Shown here one piece after another: positions 24,977-33,525 of a stretch of 64,000 nucleotides of DNA (the first letter of the stretch is position 1; each line of letters starts with the position of its first letter). Source of the stretch: Burkholderiales bacterium (GTDB lineage: Bacteria > Pseudomonadota > Gammaproteobacteria > Burkholderiales > Burkholderiaceae_C). Made by a program: the position numbers and the translations under genes. The stretch covers positions 1 to 64,000 of the forward strand of contig JACRBA010000055.1 in assembly GCA_016213265.1 (NCBI GenBank). Reading direction: 5' to 3'. The notes beneath the pieces are model-generated. The model was given only the letters and a program-made list of their open reading frames with translations, searched no databases and was not told where the DNA came from.

Positions 24977-27475
24977 TCACCGCCCGCAGGCGCGGCCGAT
25001 CACCTCGGCCAGCCGGGCCAGGTCCAGCGGCTTGGCCACATGGTCGTTCATGCCGGCGGCGAGGTAGGCCGCGCGCTCCTCCACCATGGCGTTGGCGGTC
25101 ATCGCGATGATGGGGATGCGCGCCACCGTGGCATTCAATGCGCGGATCGCGCGGGTGGCAGCCTCGCCGTCCATGCCGGGCATCTGGATGTCCATCAGCA
25201 CCAGGTCGTACTGCGCGGCCTGCACCTGGCGCACCGCCTCGAAGCCATCGGCCACGATGTCGCTGTAGTGGCCGAGGTGGTCGAGCATGGCCTTGATGAG
25301 GATCTGGTTGACGCCGTTGTCCTCGGCCACGAGGATGCGGCAGGGGGTCTGGCCCGCCGGGGCCCGGGGGCTGTCACCCCGGTCCGGCGCCGCGTCGCTG
25401 CCAGCTGGCGCCGCGGGCTGCACCACCTCCAGCGGCAGGCTCACGGTGAAGGTGCTGCCGGCGCCCGGCGTGCTCTGCACCTCGATGCGGCCCTTCATCA
25501 GCTCGATGATTTCCTGGCTGATGGCCAGCCCCAGCCCACTGCCGCCATGGCGGCGCGCGGTGGACGAATCGCCCTGCGTGAAGTGGCGGAACAGCCGCGG
25601 CAGGGTGTCGGCATCGATGCCCATGCCGGTGTCGCGCACGGTGATGATGAGCTCGGCGCGCTGGCCAGGCAGCGGACGGTGCGTGAGCTCCACGTCCACG
25701 CGCCCTTGCGAGGTGAACTTCAGCGCGTTGCCCACCAGGTTGAACAGCACCTGGCGCAGCCGGCTCGGGTCGCCGCGCACGCGGGCGGGCGCCCCCGGGG
25801 CGGCGTTCATGCGCAGGGCCAGCCCCTTGCCCTCGGCGCGCACGGCCAGCAGCGACACCACCTCGTTGACGGTGGCGACGGGGTCGAACTCGACGATCTC
25901 GAGCTCCATGCGCCCGGCCTCGACCTTGGACAGGTCGAGGATGTCGTTGATCAGCGTGAGCAGCGTCTGCCCCGAGGAGCGGATCAGCTCGGCATAGCGC
26001 CGCTGCTCGGCGGTGAGCTGCGTGGTGAGCATCAGCCCGTTCATGCCGAGCACGGCGTTCAGCGGGGTGCGGATCTCGTGGCTCATGGACGCCAGGAAGC
26101 GCGACTTGGCGCGGTTGGCCGCTTCGGCGTCGGCCTTGGCGCGCTCCAGCGCACGTTCGGCGGCGGTGACGTCGTGGTAGACGGTGATCACCCCGCCGTC
26201 GGGGGTGTGGCGCTCCAGCGCCTGGATCACCCGGCCGTCGGGCAGCACCTGCTCGTGCTGGCCGTCGTGCACGCGGTGGATGGCCATGCGGCGCTGCACC
26301 CACGCGTGCTGGTCGTCGGCCGCCCCGTCCGGCATGATCGCGTTCACGGTGATGAGCACGAGGCGTTCGAACGACACGCCTGGTGCGAGCACCTCGCCCA
26401 GCCAGGGGTACATCTCCACGAAGCGCGGGTTCCAGGCCACCACGCGGTCGCCCGCGTCGCACAGCAGCAGGCCATCGGCCATCGAGGCGAGTGCGTGGTC
26501 CAGCACGGTCTTGCTGCGGTGGAGTTCCGCGCGCGCTTCGGCCAGGCGGCCGAGGTGCCAGTGGGCGAACGCGCCGGCACCCGCGGCCATGAGCAGCAGC
26601 AGCAGGGTGCCGCCGATGACGAAACGCCGCTGTTCATGCACATCGGCCAGCGCGGCCTCCAGCGGGATCGACGCGGCCACCAGCAGCGGCCGGTAGAGCA
26701 CGGGGCGCACGGCCACCAGGGCCGGCTCGCCACCGATGCGCGCCGGCGCCTGCTCGGCGTGGCCCGTGGCCTGCGATTCGCCCAGCGGCTGCGGCAGGCG
26801 CTGGCCGATCAGCGCCTCATGCGGCGGCACACTGACCAGCAGCTGCCCATCGTCGCGCTCCAGCGTGGCCACGAGGCCCTGCACGTCGGCCGTCTGGGCC
26901 ATCAGCCCGCCCACCAGGGCGGCGGGCACTTCGGCCACCGCGAGCAGCCGCTGGCCGGGCGCCACTTCCACGGGCCGCGCGAAGTAGATCATGCGCTCGG
27001 CGGTGACGAAGTTGACCAGCGGCGCGCTGATCACCAGCTGCGGCGAGGCCAGCGCCAGGGCATCGCGCACGAAGCCCGGCGGCAGCGGCAGGCCCAGGCG
27101 CAGGCTGTCGGGCTGGGCCGACGCGAGCACCGTGCCATCGCCGCGCAGCAGCAGCAGGTCGCGCACCAGCAGGTTCTGGCCGATCACGTTGCGCAGCTGG
27201 GCCTGCACACTGTCGAGCTGGCCCGCCGCGGTGGACCCGGCCACGGGGCGCAGCAGTGCCTCGGTGCCCGCCAGCATGACGTCCACGCCAAGCAGGGTGC
27301 GGTTCAGCGTGGCCTCGGCGCCGGCGATGAAGCGCTCGGTGCGCTGCCGGGCCTGCTCCAGCGCCTCACGCTCCTGGCTGCTGACGAGCGCGGCAGCGGC
27401 CGCCAGCACGGTGCCCACGAACACCGCGACGAAGGCCACGATGATCCACTGGGCGCGGGCGGGCGGTCGGGTCAA
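24977..27475 (-). CDS. hybrid sensor histidine kinase with periplasmic sensor domain and C-terminal receiver
   Basis: An 832-residue hybrid kinase. TM1 lies near residues 10-32 (WIIVAFVAVFVGTVLAAAAAL) and about 260 periplasmic residues of dCache-like character follow. TM2 is near residue 290 (FVIGGTLLLLLMAAGAGAF). Next come a PAS-like domain (LDHALASMADGLLLCD), HisKA with FLASMSHEIRTPLNAVLG, a HATPase domain (LVGNALKFTS, DTGMGID, GGSGLGLAI) and a receiver (RILVAEDNGVNQ, LVLMDIQMPGMDG, KPLDLARL). The TTG at 27475 overlaps the stop of the binding-protein gene (TTGA), so the two are translationally coupled. No separate DNA-binding regulator or Hpt protein is adjacent; phosphate must leave the C-terminal receiver to an unlinked partner. 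Confidence 0.85.
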   Translation of the reverse strand: MTRPPARAQWIIVAFVAVFVGTVLAAAAALVSSQEREALEQARQRTERFIAGAEATLNRTLLGVDVMLAGTEALLRPVAGSTAAGQLDSVQAQLRNVIGQNLLVRDLLLLRGDGTVLASAQPDSLRLGLPLPPGFVRDALALASPQLVISAPLVNFVTAERMIYFARPVEVAPGQRLLAVAEVPAALVGGLMAQTADVQGLVATLERDDGQLLVSVPPHEALIGQRLPQPLGESQATGHAEQAPARIGGEPALVAVRPVLYRPLLVAASIPLEAALADVHEQRRFVIGGTLLLLLMAAGAGAFAHWHLGRLAEARAELHRSKTVLDHALASMADGLLLCDAGDRVVAWNPRFVEMYPWLGEVLAPGVSFERLVLITVNAIMPDGAADDQHAWVQRRMAIHRVHDGQHEQVLPDGRVIQALERHTPDGGVITVYHDVTAAERALERAKADAEAANRAKSRFLASMSHEIRTPLNAVLGMNGLMLTTQLTAEQRRYAELIRSSGQTLLTLINDILDLSKVEAGRMELEIVEFDPVATVNEVVSLLAVRAEGKGLALRMNAAPGAPARVRGDPSRLRQVLFNLVGNALKFTSQGRVDVELTHRPLPGQRAELIITVRDTGMGIDADTLPRLFRHFTQGDSSTARRHGGSGLGLAISQEIIELMKGRIEVQSTPGAGSTFTVSLPLEVVQPAAPAGSDAAPDRGDSPRAPAGQTPCRILVAEDNGVNQILIKAMLDHLGHYSDIVADGFEAVRQVQAAQYDLVLMDIQMPGMDGEAATRAIRALNATVARIPIIAMTANAMVEERAAYLAAGMNDHVAKPLDLARLAEVIGRACGR

Positions 27476-28587
27476 GGCTGGCGCGCCGGGTCGCGGCGCA
27501 GGTCGATGCCGGTCAGCGGCGCGAGCGTGTCCTGCCAGGCGTCTGCGCAGGCCGGGCCGCAGCGCTTGACCCAGCGTGCCGTGACGGTGGCCAGGATGGC
27601 GCGCCGCCGCTGCTCGTCCGCGGGCGCCGGGGTCTGTGCGCGCATGGCGCCAGGGCCGTTGGCGCAGGCGGCCACGCCCGTGAGGCAGCGCACCCCTTCG
27701 CCGGTTTCGCGGTCGGATTCGGCCCAGATGGCCTGCTCCAGGCGCAGCAGCTCCTGCTTGAGGGTCGCCCGCAGGTCGGTGGGCAGGGCGGCCCAGGCGG
27801 CGCCATTGGCCGCGAAGATGGACATGCCCCAGGTGACGGGCATGGTGTAGAGGTGGCTGGTCTGCTTGTGCAGGCCGATGGTGTAGCCGGACATGCTGCC
27901 GGTGATGGCGCACTCCGCGCTGCCGTTGCGCAGCGCCTGGTCCAGCTCGGCGAAGGGCATGGCCACCGGCTTGCCGCCCAGGGCCTCGACCCAGTCGGCC
28001 TGGGTGGGGCTGGAGGTGCGGATGCGGCGCCCGCCCAGGTCGCCCAGGCCCTTGACTGGCCGCTTGCAGAACAGCATCTGCGCCGGGTAGGTGTACATGG
28101 CGAGCAGCTCGATGCCGTGCCGCTCACGCAACGTCTTTTCGAGGAAGGGCCGGTAGGCGGTGGCATGCCGGCGCAGCGTGGCGGCGTCGGGGTTGAGGCC
28201 CGCCAGGTCGGCCGCGCCGATCAGCGGCTCGTCGGCGGCGCTCAGTGACAGCAGCACGGTGCCGAAGGGCACCACGCCCAGCTGCACCAGGCGCAGCATG
28301 TCCTGCCCGCGGATGCCGGCGCGGTCGAACGGGACGATGTCGGCGCGCAATCGGCCGCCGGACAGGCGCGGCAGCTCCTGGGACCAGAACGGCTCCTCGT
28401 GGCGGGTGTACTGGTTCAGGCCGGCCAGGCCACCGACCACGCGCAGATGCGTGGGCTGCGCGGCGGGGGCGACCGTCGACGCGGGCGGCGCCGTCGGCGT
28501 GGCGCCCGCGGCAGCCGCATGCCCGGGCGCCAGCACGGTGAGCGCGGCGGTCAGGAAGGAAAGGCTGCGGATCCTCGCTGGGGTCAT
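27472..28587 (-). CDS. DctP-like periplasmic solute-binding protein, partner of the hybrid kinase
   Basis: A 371-residue protein with a signal peptide (SLSFLTAALTVLAPGHAAA) and the DctP/TRAP binding-protein fold: LSGGRLRADIVPFD, GQDMLRLVQLGVVPFGTV, RIRTSSPTQADWVEALGGKPVAMPFAELDQALRNGSAECAIT in the hinge and ligand-binding region, and HLYTMPVTWGMSIFAAN. TRAP transport membrane subunits (DctQ/DctM) are absent. Instead the gene ends inside the start of a membrane sensor kinase. This suggests that it reports ligand to the kinase rather than feeding a transporter. The ligand is likely an organic anion by family, but this is not shown here. Confidence 0.82.
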   Translation of the reverse strand: MTPARIRSLSFLTAALTVLAPGHAAAAGATPTAPPASTVAPAAQPTHLRVVGGLAGLNQYTRHEEPFWSQELPRLSGGRLRADIVPFDRAGIRGQDMLRLVQLGVVPFGTVLLSLSAADEPLIGAADLAGLNPDAATLRRHATAYRPFLEKTLRERHGIELLAMYTYPAQMLFCKRPVKGLGDLGGRRIRTSSPTQADWVEALGGKPVAMPFAELDQALRNGSAECAITGSMSGYTIGLHKQTSHLYTMPVTWGMSIFAANGAAWAALPTDLRATLKQELLRLEQAIWAESDRETGEGVRCLTGVAACANGPGAMRAQTPAPADEQRRRAILATVTARWVKRCGPACADAWQDTLAPLTGIDLRRDPARQP

Positions 28588-28619
28588 GCCGGTTCGTCGT
28601 TCACGGTCGTGGAACCGGC
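28588..28619. promoter_or_regulatory. inverted repeat upstream of the binding-protein gene
   Basis: GCCGGTTC (28588-28595) and GAACCGGC (28612-28619) are perfect 8-bp inverted copies whose centres are 24 bp apart, beginning directly before the start codon of the binding-protein gene. Position and spacing fit an operator or a leader hairpin; the binding protein is unknown. Confidence 0.35.
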
Positions 28620-28770
28620 CACGCCGGGGGAGCCCGTGGCCGTGAAACGAGTATGGCAGGAAGGCGAGGGGATGTGTCTCGGCGTCTTCGCGGATGCGGC
28701 CCGGTCGGCCACACAATCGCGCCCGTCATCCGATCAACCGCCGCCTCGCGGCCAGAAGAAGGAGGCCGCC

Positions 28771-29337
28771 ATGGCCATGCTTGTGCTGGGTCTGTTGCTG
28801 TTCCTGGGAGTGCACTCGGTGCGCGTGGTGGCGCCGCAGTGGCGCGAGCGCATGCGGGCCTCGCTCGGCGAAGGGCCCTGGAAGGGCCTGTACAGCGTGC
28901 TCGCCCTGCTCGGCTTCGCGCTGATCGTGTGGGGCTACGGGCAGGCGCGGCAGTCGCCGGTCGTGCTGTGGACGCCGCCGGTGGCGTCGCGCCACCTGGC
29001 CAGCCTGCTGACGCTGGTGGCCTTCGTGCTGCTGGCGGCGTCGCAGGTGCGAGGCAATGCCATCCAGGCGCGCCTGCAGCACCCGATGCTGCTGGGCACC
29101 AAGCTGTGGGCGTTCGCGCACCTGATGGCCAACGGCACGCTGGCCGATGTGCTGCTGTTCGGCGGTTTTCTCGCCTGGGCGGTGGTCACGTACCGGTCGG
29201 CACGGCAGCGCGGGCCGGTGGAAGTGACGGTACGCCCCGGCCGCACGGTGGTCGCCGTCGTGGCGGGCGTGCTGGCCTGGGCGGCATTCGCGTTCTGGGC
29301 CCACGCCGCGTGGATCGGCGTGCGGCCGTTCGGCTGA
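28771..29337 (+). CDS. NnrU family membrane protein
   Basis: A 188-residue inner-membrane protein with AGGAGG seven bases before the ATG. It has about five hydrophobic segments (MLVLGLLLFLGVHSVRV, GLYSVLALLGFALIVWGYG, HLASLLTLVAFVLLAAS, and two near the C-terminus) and the family features LFLGVHSVR, HPMLLGTKLWAFAHLMANG and FGGFLAW. NnrU proteins were named from denitrification clusters and resemble the membrane enzyme of carotenoid or phytol modification (the NnrU/Z-ISO family); no nitric-oxide genes are nearby, so its role here is open. It is convergent with the next small gene, sharing a short GGCTGA/TCAGCC hairpin at the stops. Confidence 0.8.
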   Translation: MAMLVLGLLLFLGVHSVRVVAPQWRERMRASLGEGPWKGLYSVLALLGFALIVWGYGQARQSPVVLWTPPVASRHLASLLTLVAFVLLAASQVRGNAIQARLQHPMLLGTKLWAFAHLMANGTLADVLLFGGFLAWAVVTYRSARQRGPVEVTVRPGRTVVAVVAGVLAWAAFAFWAHAAWIGVRPFG

Positions 29338-29344
29338 CGCCGCT

Positions 29345-29638
29345 TCAGCCGCGTCGGGGCGGTGTGGCGGCGGGGCCGAAGAGGCGGTCGAACAGGTGGC
29401 TGCCCATGAGCTCGCGCACCTGCAGGCCGGTCAACGATTCCTCGAAGGCGGCGGGCTGGGCGAGGTCGGCCTCGAGCGGCAGCGCCAGGTCCACCGGCAG
29501 CGTGTCCGCCCAGCCGGGGCTTTCCGGCGCCTTGGTGATGGCCAGCGGCGGCAGCGCATCCAGCGGCGCGGGCCAGGTCAGTGGCGGCAGGTCGCGGGGT
29601 GGCGGGCGGTGCAGTCGCGGGGTGTGATGGGGCTTCAT
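29345..29638 (-). CDS. small proline-rich hypothetical protein
   Basis: A 97-residue protein starting at the ATG at 29638 with GGAGGG upstream. The N-terminal half is proline-rich and basic (RLHRPPPRDLPPLTWP). The C-terminal half is acidic to neutral and probably helical (AAFEESLTGLQVRELMGSHLFDRLFGP). There is no signal peptide or membrane segment and no family is recognised. It could be a peptide that docks through its C-terminal helix, but this is only a description. Confidence 0.5.
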   Translation of the reverse strand: MKPHHTPRLHRPPPRDLPPLTWPAPLDALPPLAITKAPESPGWADTLPVDLALPLEADLAQPAAFEESLTGLQVRELMGSHLFDRLFGPAATPPRRG

Positions 29639-29751
29639 GGTTTCCCTCCGGCCGGGCACACGCCCGGCTCTGCAGGACACGAAGGTTAGGACGACCGGCC
29701 GTCGGGCAAGCGCCTGAACAACCGGCGCACTCGGGCGCATTTCGTTACGAA

Positions 29752-29785
29752 GGGTCACGCGCCGGTCATGGCCCGCGCCTAGCGT
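29752..29785 (+). promoter_or_regulatory. candidate Pho box and -10 for the glycerophosphodiesterase gene
   Basis: GGGTCAC (29752-29758) and CGGTCAT (29763-29769) are direct repeats with an 11-bp period, matching the PhoB box layout of two CTGTCAT-like units separated by 4 bp. A TAGCGT -10 (29780-29785) follows 10 bp after the box, the spacing usual for PhoB-activated promoters. The ATG and its AAGGAGAA site lie 20-35 bp further on. Phosphate control of a phosphodiester-scavenging enzyme is biologically reasonable, but the half-sites are imperfect. Confidence 0.45.
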
Positions 29786-29819
29786 GCGGGGCCTTGCCGC
29801 TCACCGAAGGAGAACGCCC

Positions 29820-31031
29820 ATGCGCCGCGTCGTCCACGCCCTGCCCCTCGTCGCCGCCTGCCTGGCCGCCGCGCTGCCGGCCCAGGCGAAGCTGCCTCAA
29901 CTCTCCGGGGCGCCCCTGGTCATCGGCCACCGCGGCGCGCCGGGCCACCTGCCGGACCACACGCTGGAGGGCTACGCCCTGGCCATCGAGCTGGGGGCCG
30001 ACTTCGTGGAACCCGATCTGGTGGCCACGCGCGACGGCGTGCTCATCGCGCGCCACGAGCCCAACCTGATCGCCACGACAAACGTCAAGGACATCCCGAA
30101 GTTCGCCTCGCGCCGGCGCGTGGCGCTGGTGGACGGCGTGCCCGAGGAGGGCTTCTTCGCCAGCGACTTCACGCTGGCCGAGATCAAGGAGCTGCGCGCC
30201 GTGCAGCCCATGGCCGGGCGGGACACCGCCTACGACGGCCAGTACCGCATTCCCACCCTGCGCGAGGTGATCGCGCTGGTCAAGCGCAAGACGCTGGAGA
30301 AGGGCCGCACGATCGGCCTGTACCCGGAGACCAAGCACCCCACGTACCACAAGGCCCTTGGCCTGCCGCTGGAGGACCGGCTGCTGGCCGAGCTCACGTT
30401 CGCCGGCTGGAACGACCGGCAGGCGCCGGTGTTCATCCAGAGCTTCGAGACGGCCAACCTGCGCGAGCTGCGCGCCAAGACCTCGGTGCGCCTGGTGCAG
30501 CTGGTCGATGCCGACGGCCTCAACCCGGATGGCTCGCTGAGCTACGCCCCGCCCTACGACAAGCCGTACGACTGGGTGGTATCGGGACGCGCGGGCACCT
30601 TCGCCGACCTCGTCACGCCGGGCGGTCTGTCGGAGGTGGCCTCCTATGCCGATGGCATCGGCCCCTGGAAGTACTACCTGCAATCCACGGCCTGCCGTGT
30701 GGTGAGCCAGGGCGCCTGCCAGGACGCCAACGGTGACGGCCTGGTCAACGAGGCGGACCGCCGTGTGCTGCCCGCCACGCCGGTGGTGGCGGATGCGCAC
30801 GCTCGCGGGCTGCTGGTGCACGCCTACACGTTCCGCAGCGAGCCGTCGCGCCTGCCGCTGGAAGACGGCGGCCTGCCGACCCATGAGTACGAGCGCTTCT
30901 TCGCGATCGGGGTGGACGGCGTGTTCGCCGACTTTCCCGAGAGCGCCGTGGCGGCCAAGGGCAAGTTCCTGCTGGAGCGCTCGCCCGGCTTCCGCCAGTG
31001 CCTGCTGAAGGCCACCGGCTGCGGCCGTTGA
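29820..31031 (+). CDS. secreted glycerophosphodiester phosphodiesterase with EF-hand-like loop
   Basis: A 403-residue periplasmic GDPD/GlpQ-type enzyme that releases glycerol-3-phosphate from glycerophosphodiesters. The signal peptide is [17 protein letters not shown]. The catalytic signature is complete: [21 protein letters not shown], then [25 protein letters not shown]. Later conserved parts are LYPETKHP and FIQSFE. Near residue 305 an inserted loop [12 protein letters not shown] fits a calcium-binding EF-hand (D-x-N-x-DG pattern with D at position 12), flanked by cysteines (TACRVV and GACQD). The GDPD active site needs a divalent ion, but this second site is unusual. AAGGAGAA precedes the ATG at 29820. 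Confidence 0.88.
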   Translation: MRRVVHALPLVAACLAAALPAQAKLPQLSGAPLVIGHRGAPGHLPDHTLEGYALAIELGADFVEPDLVATRDGVLIARHEPNLIATTNVKDIPKFASRRRVALVDGVPEEGFFASDFTLAEIKELRAVQPMAGRDTAYDGQYRIPTLREVIALVKRKTLEKGRTIGLYPETKHPTYHKALGLPLEDRLLAELTFAGWNDRQAPVFIQSFETANLRELRAKTSVRLVQLVDADGLNPDGSLSYAPPYDKPYDWVVSGRAGTFADLVTPGGLSEVASYADGIGPWKYYLQSTACRVVSQGACQDANGDGLVNEADRRVLPATPVVADAHARGLLVHAYTFRSEPSRLPLEDGGLPTHEYERFFAIGVDGVFADFPESAVAAKGKFLLERSPGFRQCLLKATGCGR

Positions 31032-31067
31032 GCGCGCGGCGGCCGACCGGCAGCGGGGGTCAGCCGA

Positions 31068-31886
31068 TCAGCCGATCAGCGACAGCAGCTGCCGCCGCCA
31101 CCCGGTGGCGTCCTCGCGCAGCATGGCCACGGCGGCGTACTGCTGCAGACGCGCGGCCGCCTGCTCGCTGGCGCTGGTGAAGGGGTTGGCCTGGGTGAGG
31201 CGGTCGTAGGAGCGGGCGGCTGCCTCGTAGCGCATCTCGGCGCTGTCGACCACGTTCTCGAGCCGGCGCATGCTGGCGCCGACGCGGGCGCGGTGCGTGC
31301 CCACCACCTCCAGGGCGCCGTCGAGGCTGTCCATCGCGTGGGCGCTGCCCCCGGTCGTGGCCAGGCTGGCGCCGGTGGCGGCGGCCAGGTCGGGCTGTGT
31401 GCGCAGATCGGGCGTGGTCAGGGTCAGGGTGTCCCAGGGGCCGGTGCCGGTGCTGATGGGGCGGTCACCGGCCTCGTCGGCCAGGATGCGCTGGCCGTTG
31501 AAGCGTGTGCCGCCGATGACCCGGCCCACTTCGGCGCCCAGTGCCTGGTACTCGGCATCCAGGCTGCCCCGGTCGGCGTCTGACAGCGTGCCGTTGCGCG
31601 ACTGCAGCGCCAGCTCGCGCATGCGCTGCAGGCTGGCCTGCACCTGGCCCAGGGCGCCATCGGCGGTCTCGGCCAGCGACAGCCCGTCCATGGCGCCCTG
31701 TCGCACGATGCGCTCGCCGCCGATGCGACTGGCCAGGCGCGCCGCGATGGCCATGCCGGCGGCGTCGTCGGCCGCGCCATGGATGCGGCTGAGGGTCGAC
31801 AGGCGCCGGGTGGCCAATTCCCAGCGGGTGCGCGCCAGGTCGAGCTGGCGCGCCGCTGCCGGGGAGGCGATCGGGGGCATCGTCAT
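31068..31886 (-). CDS. divergent solitary flagellin-like protein
   Basis: A 272-residue protein with the N-terminal D0/D1 flagellin pattern (LSRIHGAADDAAGMAIAARL, GLSLAETADGALGQVQ, LQRMRELALQSRNGTLSD and FNGQRIL) and a C-terminal D0-like helix (RARVGASMRRLENVVD, ending LLSLIG). The central domain is only about 70 residues. It differs from usual flagellins at the very N-terminus, which lacks the INTNV start, and no chaperone, cap or other flagellar gene is nearby. A TTGACA -35 lies at 31992-31987 on this strand without a clear -10; no sigma-28 promoter was seen. It may be a minor or hook-proximal filament subunit. The start could also be two codons later. The last codons contain a duplicated TCGGCTGA. 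Confidence 0.75.
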   Translation of the reverse strand: MTMPPIASPAAARQLDLARTRWELATRRLSTLSRIHGAADDAAGMAIAARLASRIGGERIVRQGAMDGLSLAETADGALGQVQASLQRMRELALQSRNGTLSDADRGSLDAEYQALGAEVGRVIGGTRFNGQRILADEAGDRPISTGTGPWDTLTLTTPDLRTQPDLAAATGASLATTGGSAHAMDSLDGALEVVGTHRARVGASMRRLENVVDSAEMRYEAAARSYDRLTQANPFTSASEQAAARLQQYAAVAMLREDATGWRRQLLSLIG

Positions 31887-32138
31887 GCCGGGCGGGATCG
31901 GCCGTTGCGGGGTGGCCGTGAGTCGGCGAGGCGGGCCGCTGGCGCAGCGCGTGAAATCCGTCACGACATGCAAGCTCAAGTCGGCGTGTCAACGGCCACC
32001 GTGCGCCAGCGGTTATCCTTTGCACCTTCGGGCGCCTCGCGCGCCCGTCGGCGGTTCGGCGCCGGCACTGGCCGAAACATTCAAGCAACAGGGCCCCGTG
32101 AGCATCCCGGGCCTGCTGACCAAGGATATGGAACTCCC

Positions 32139-33431
32139 ATGCGTATGAACAAACGCCACCTGATCGGCCTGATGGCCGCCCTGCCCTTGGCGTGGCTGGC
32201 CGGCTGCGGCGGCGGCGACGACAGCAACGACGCCACCGTGCGCCTGGTCAACGCCAGCGCCGGCTACGCGTCGCTCGACCTGTACGTCAAGGACACGCTC
32301 GAGATCTCGGCCGTCGACTTCGCCACCGGCAGCGAGTACACCGCGGTGGCCTCCGGCGACAGCGTCGAGAACGTGCTCACTTCGGCCGGCTCCACCACCG
32401 AGCTCCTGAACCAGTCGCGCACGCTGGGCTCGGGCAAGAAGTACACGATCATCGCCTACGGCTGGGAAGGTGCCCTGAAGTCGGTGATCTTCACCGACGA
32501 CGAAGACGCCGCCGCCAGCGACAAGACCAAGGTGGCGGTGTTCAACGGCGCCATCGGTGCGGGTGCGGTCGACGTCTACCTGACGGGCGAGGACGAGTCG
32601 CTCGAGTCCGTGGAGCCCATCCAGTCGGGCGTGGCCGAGTCGTCGAGCGGCAATGGCTACGCGACCGTGACCTCCGGCACCTACCGCCTGCGCGTGACCG
32701 CGGCGGGCGATACCGACGACCTGCGTCTGGACGTGTCCGGCGTGGTGGTGAACAGCACCGACGTGGTCAACCTCGTGCTGAGCCCGGGCGCGGGCGGCGT
32801 GCTGGTCAACGCCGTCGGCGTGGTTCAGGGCGGCGACGTGACCCCGTACCTCAACACCAAGGCGCGCATCCGCGTGGTGCCGGCGGTGGCAGACGGCGCA
32901 CGGGTCACAGTCACGGCCGGCGCGACGACGCTGGCCTCCAACGCCGTGTCGCCGAGCATTGGCCGCTACCAGCTCGTGAACGCAGGTGCGTTCACCCTGT
33001 CGACCACCGTGGCGGGCACCGCCCTGCCCAACGAGGCGATCACGCTCGCGGCGGGTGCCGACATGACGGTACTGGTGACCGGCACCAGCCCGGCCACGTC
33101 GATCGTCAATCCGATCAGCGACGACAACCGCTTGCCCACCACGAGCTCGCGCTTCAAGGTGCGCCTGGTGCACGCGGCGCCCACGCTGGCCGAGCGGCCG
33201 GTGACGATGGCCATCAACTCCAGCCAGGTGGTGTCCAACCTCGACTTTGGGTCGGCGAGCGAGTTCGAGACGGAGACGGCGGTGAACGACGCCCGCCTCG
33301 AGCTGTCCGAGCCGCTGAACGGCATCTTCTACTCTGACGCCCAGGTCGACTTCATCACGGGCTCGGTCTACACCGTGTTCGTGTTCGACTACGCAGATGG
33401 CCCCAGCGTGGTGCTGACCACCGGTCGCTGA
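32139..33431 (+). CDS. DUF4397 lipoprotein
   Basis: A 430-residue lipoprotein. The lipobox LAGC after PLAWL places the lipidated Cys at about residue 24, followed by GGGDDSND, a flexible acidic linker. The body consists of DUF4397-type beta domains, each beginning like ATVRLVNASAGYASLDLYV; related starts are TKVAVFNGAIGAGAVDVYLTG and FKVRLVHAAPTL near the C-terminus, giving three to four repeats. The proteins are surface or periplasmic and of unknown function. A strong terminator follows 40 bp after the stop, so it is probably monocistronic. Confidence 0.85.
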   Translation: MRMNKRHLIGLMAALPLAWLAGCGGGDDSNDATVRLVNASAGYASLDLYVKDTLEISAVDFATGSEYTAVASGDSVENVLTSAGSTTELLNQSRTLGSGKKYTIIAYGWEGALKSVIFTDDEDAAASDKTKVAVFNGAIGAGAVDVYLTGEDESLESVEPIQSGVAESSSGNGYATVTSGTYRLRVTAAGDTDDLRLDVSGVVVNSTDVVNLVLSPGAGGVLVNAVGVVQGGDVTPYLNTKARIRVVPAVADGARVTVTAGATTLASNAVSPSIGRYQLVNAGAFTLSTTVAGTALPNEAITLAAGADMTVLVTGTSPATSIVNPISDDNRLPTTSSRFKVRLVHAAPTLAERPVTMAINSSQVVSNLDFGSASEFETETAVNDARLELSEPLNGIFYSDAQVDFITGSVYTVFVFDYADGPSVVLTTGR

Positions 33432-33471
33432 AGACCTTGGCGTGGGCCGACGGTCCGCGCCGCCATGAAGA

Positions 33472-33496
33472 AGCCGCCCCTCGGGGCGGCTTTTTT
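33472..33496 (+). terminator. rho-independent terminator after the DUF4397 gene
   Basis: GCCGCCCC, a TC loop, GGGGCGGC and then TTTTTTC: a fully paired 8-bp GC stem with six T residues. It also lies at the 3' end of the convergent crystallin-domain gene, but the T-run serves the plus strand. Confidence 0.9.
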
Positions 33497-33525
33497 CTTG
33501 GGCGGCGGGCGACCGCGACGGGCCG

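Noticed and set aside
25040-27850. 936-codon plus-strand frame opposite the hybrid kinase
   Set aside because: Antisense of a canonical hybrid kinase, with no independent domain or start signals.
31061-31077. Tandem CAGCCGAT copies at the end of the flagellin-like gene
   Set aside because: Only two short copies overlapping the stop codon; more likely slippage than a functional repeat.
31964-31992. Promoter for the flagellin-like gene (TTGACA at 31992-31987 on the minus strand)
   Set aside because: The -35 is perfect but the position for the -10 reads ATGTCG, so the promoter was not listed as a feature.
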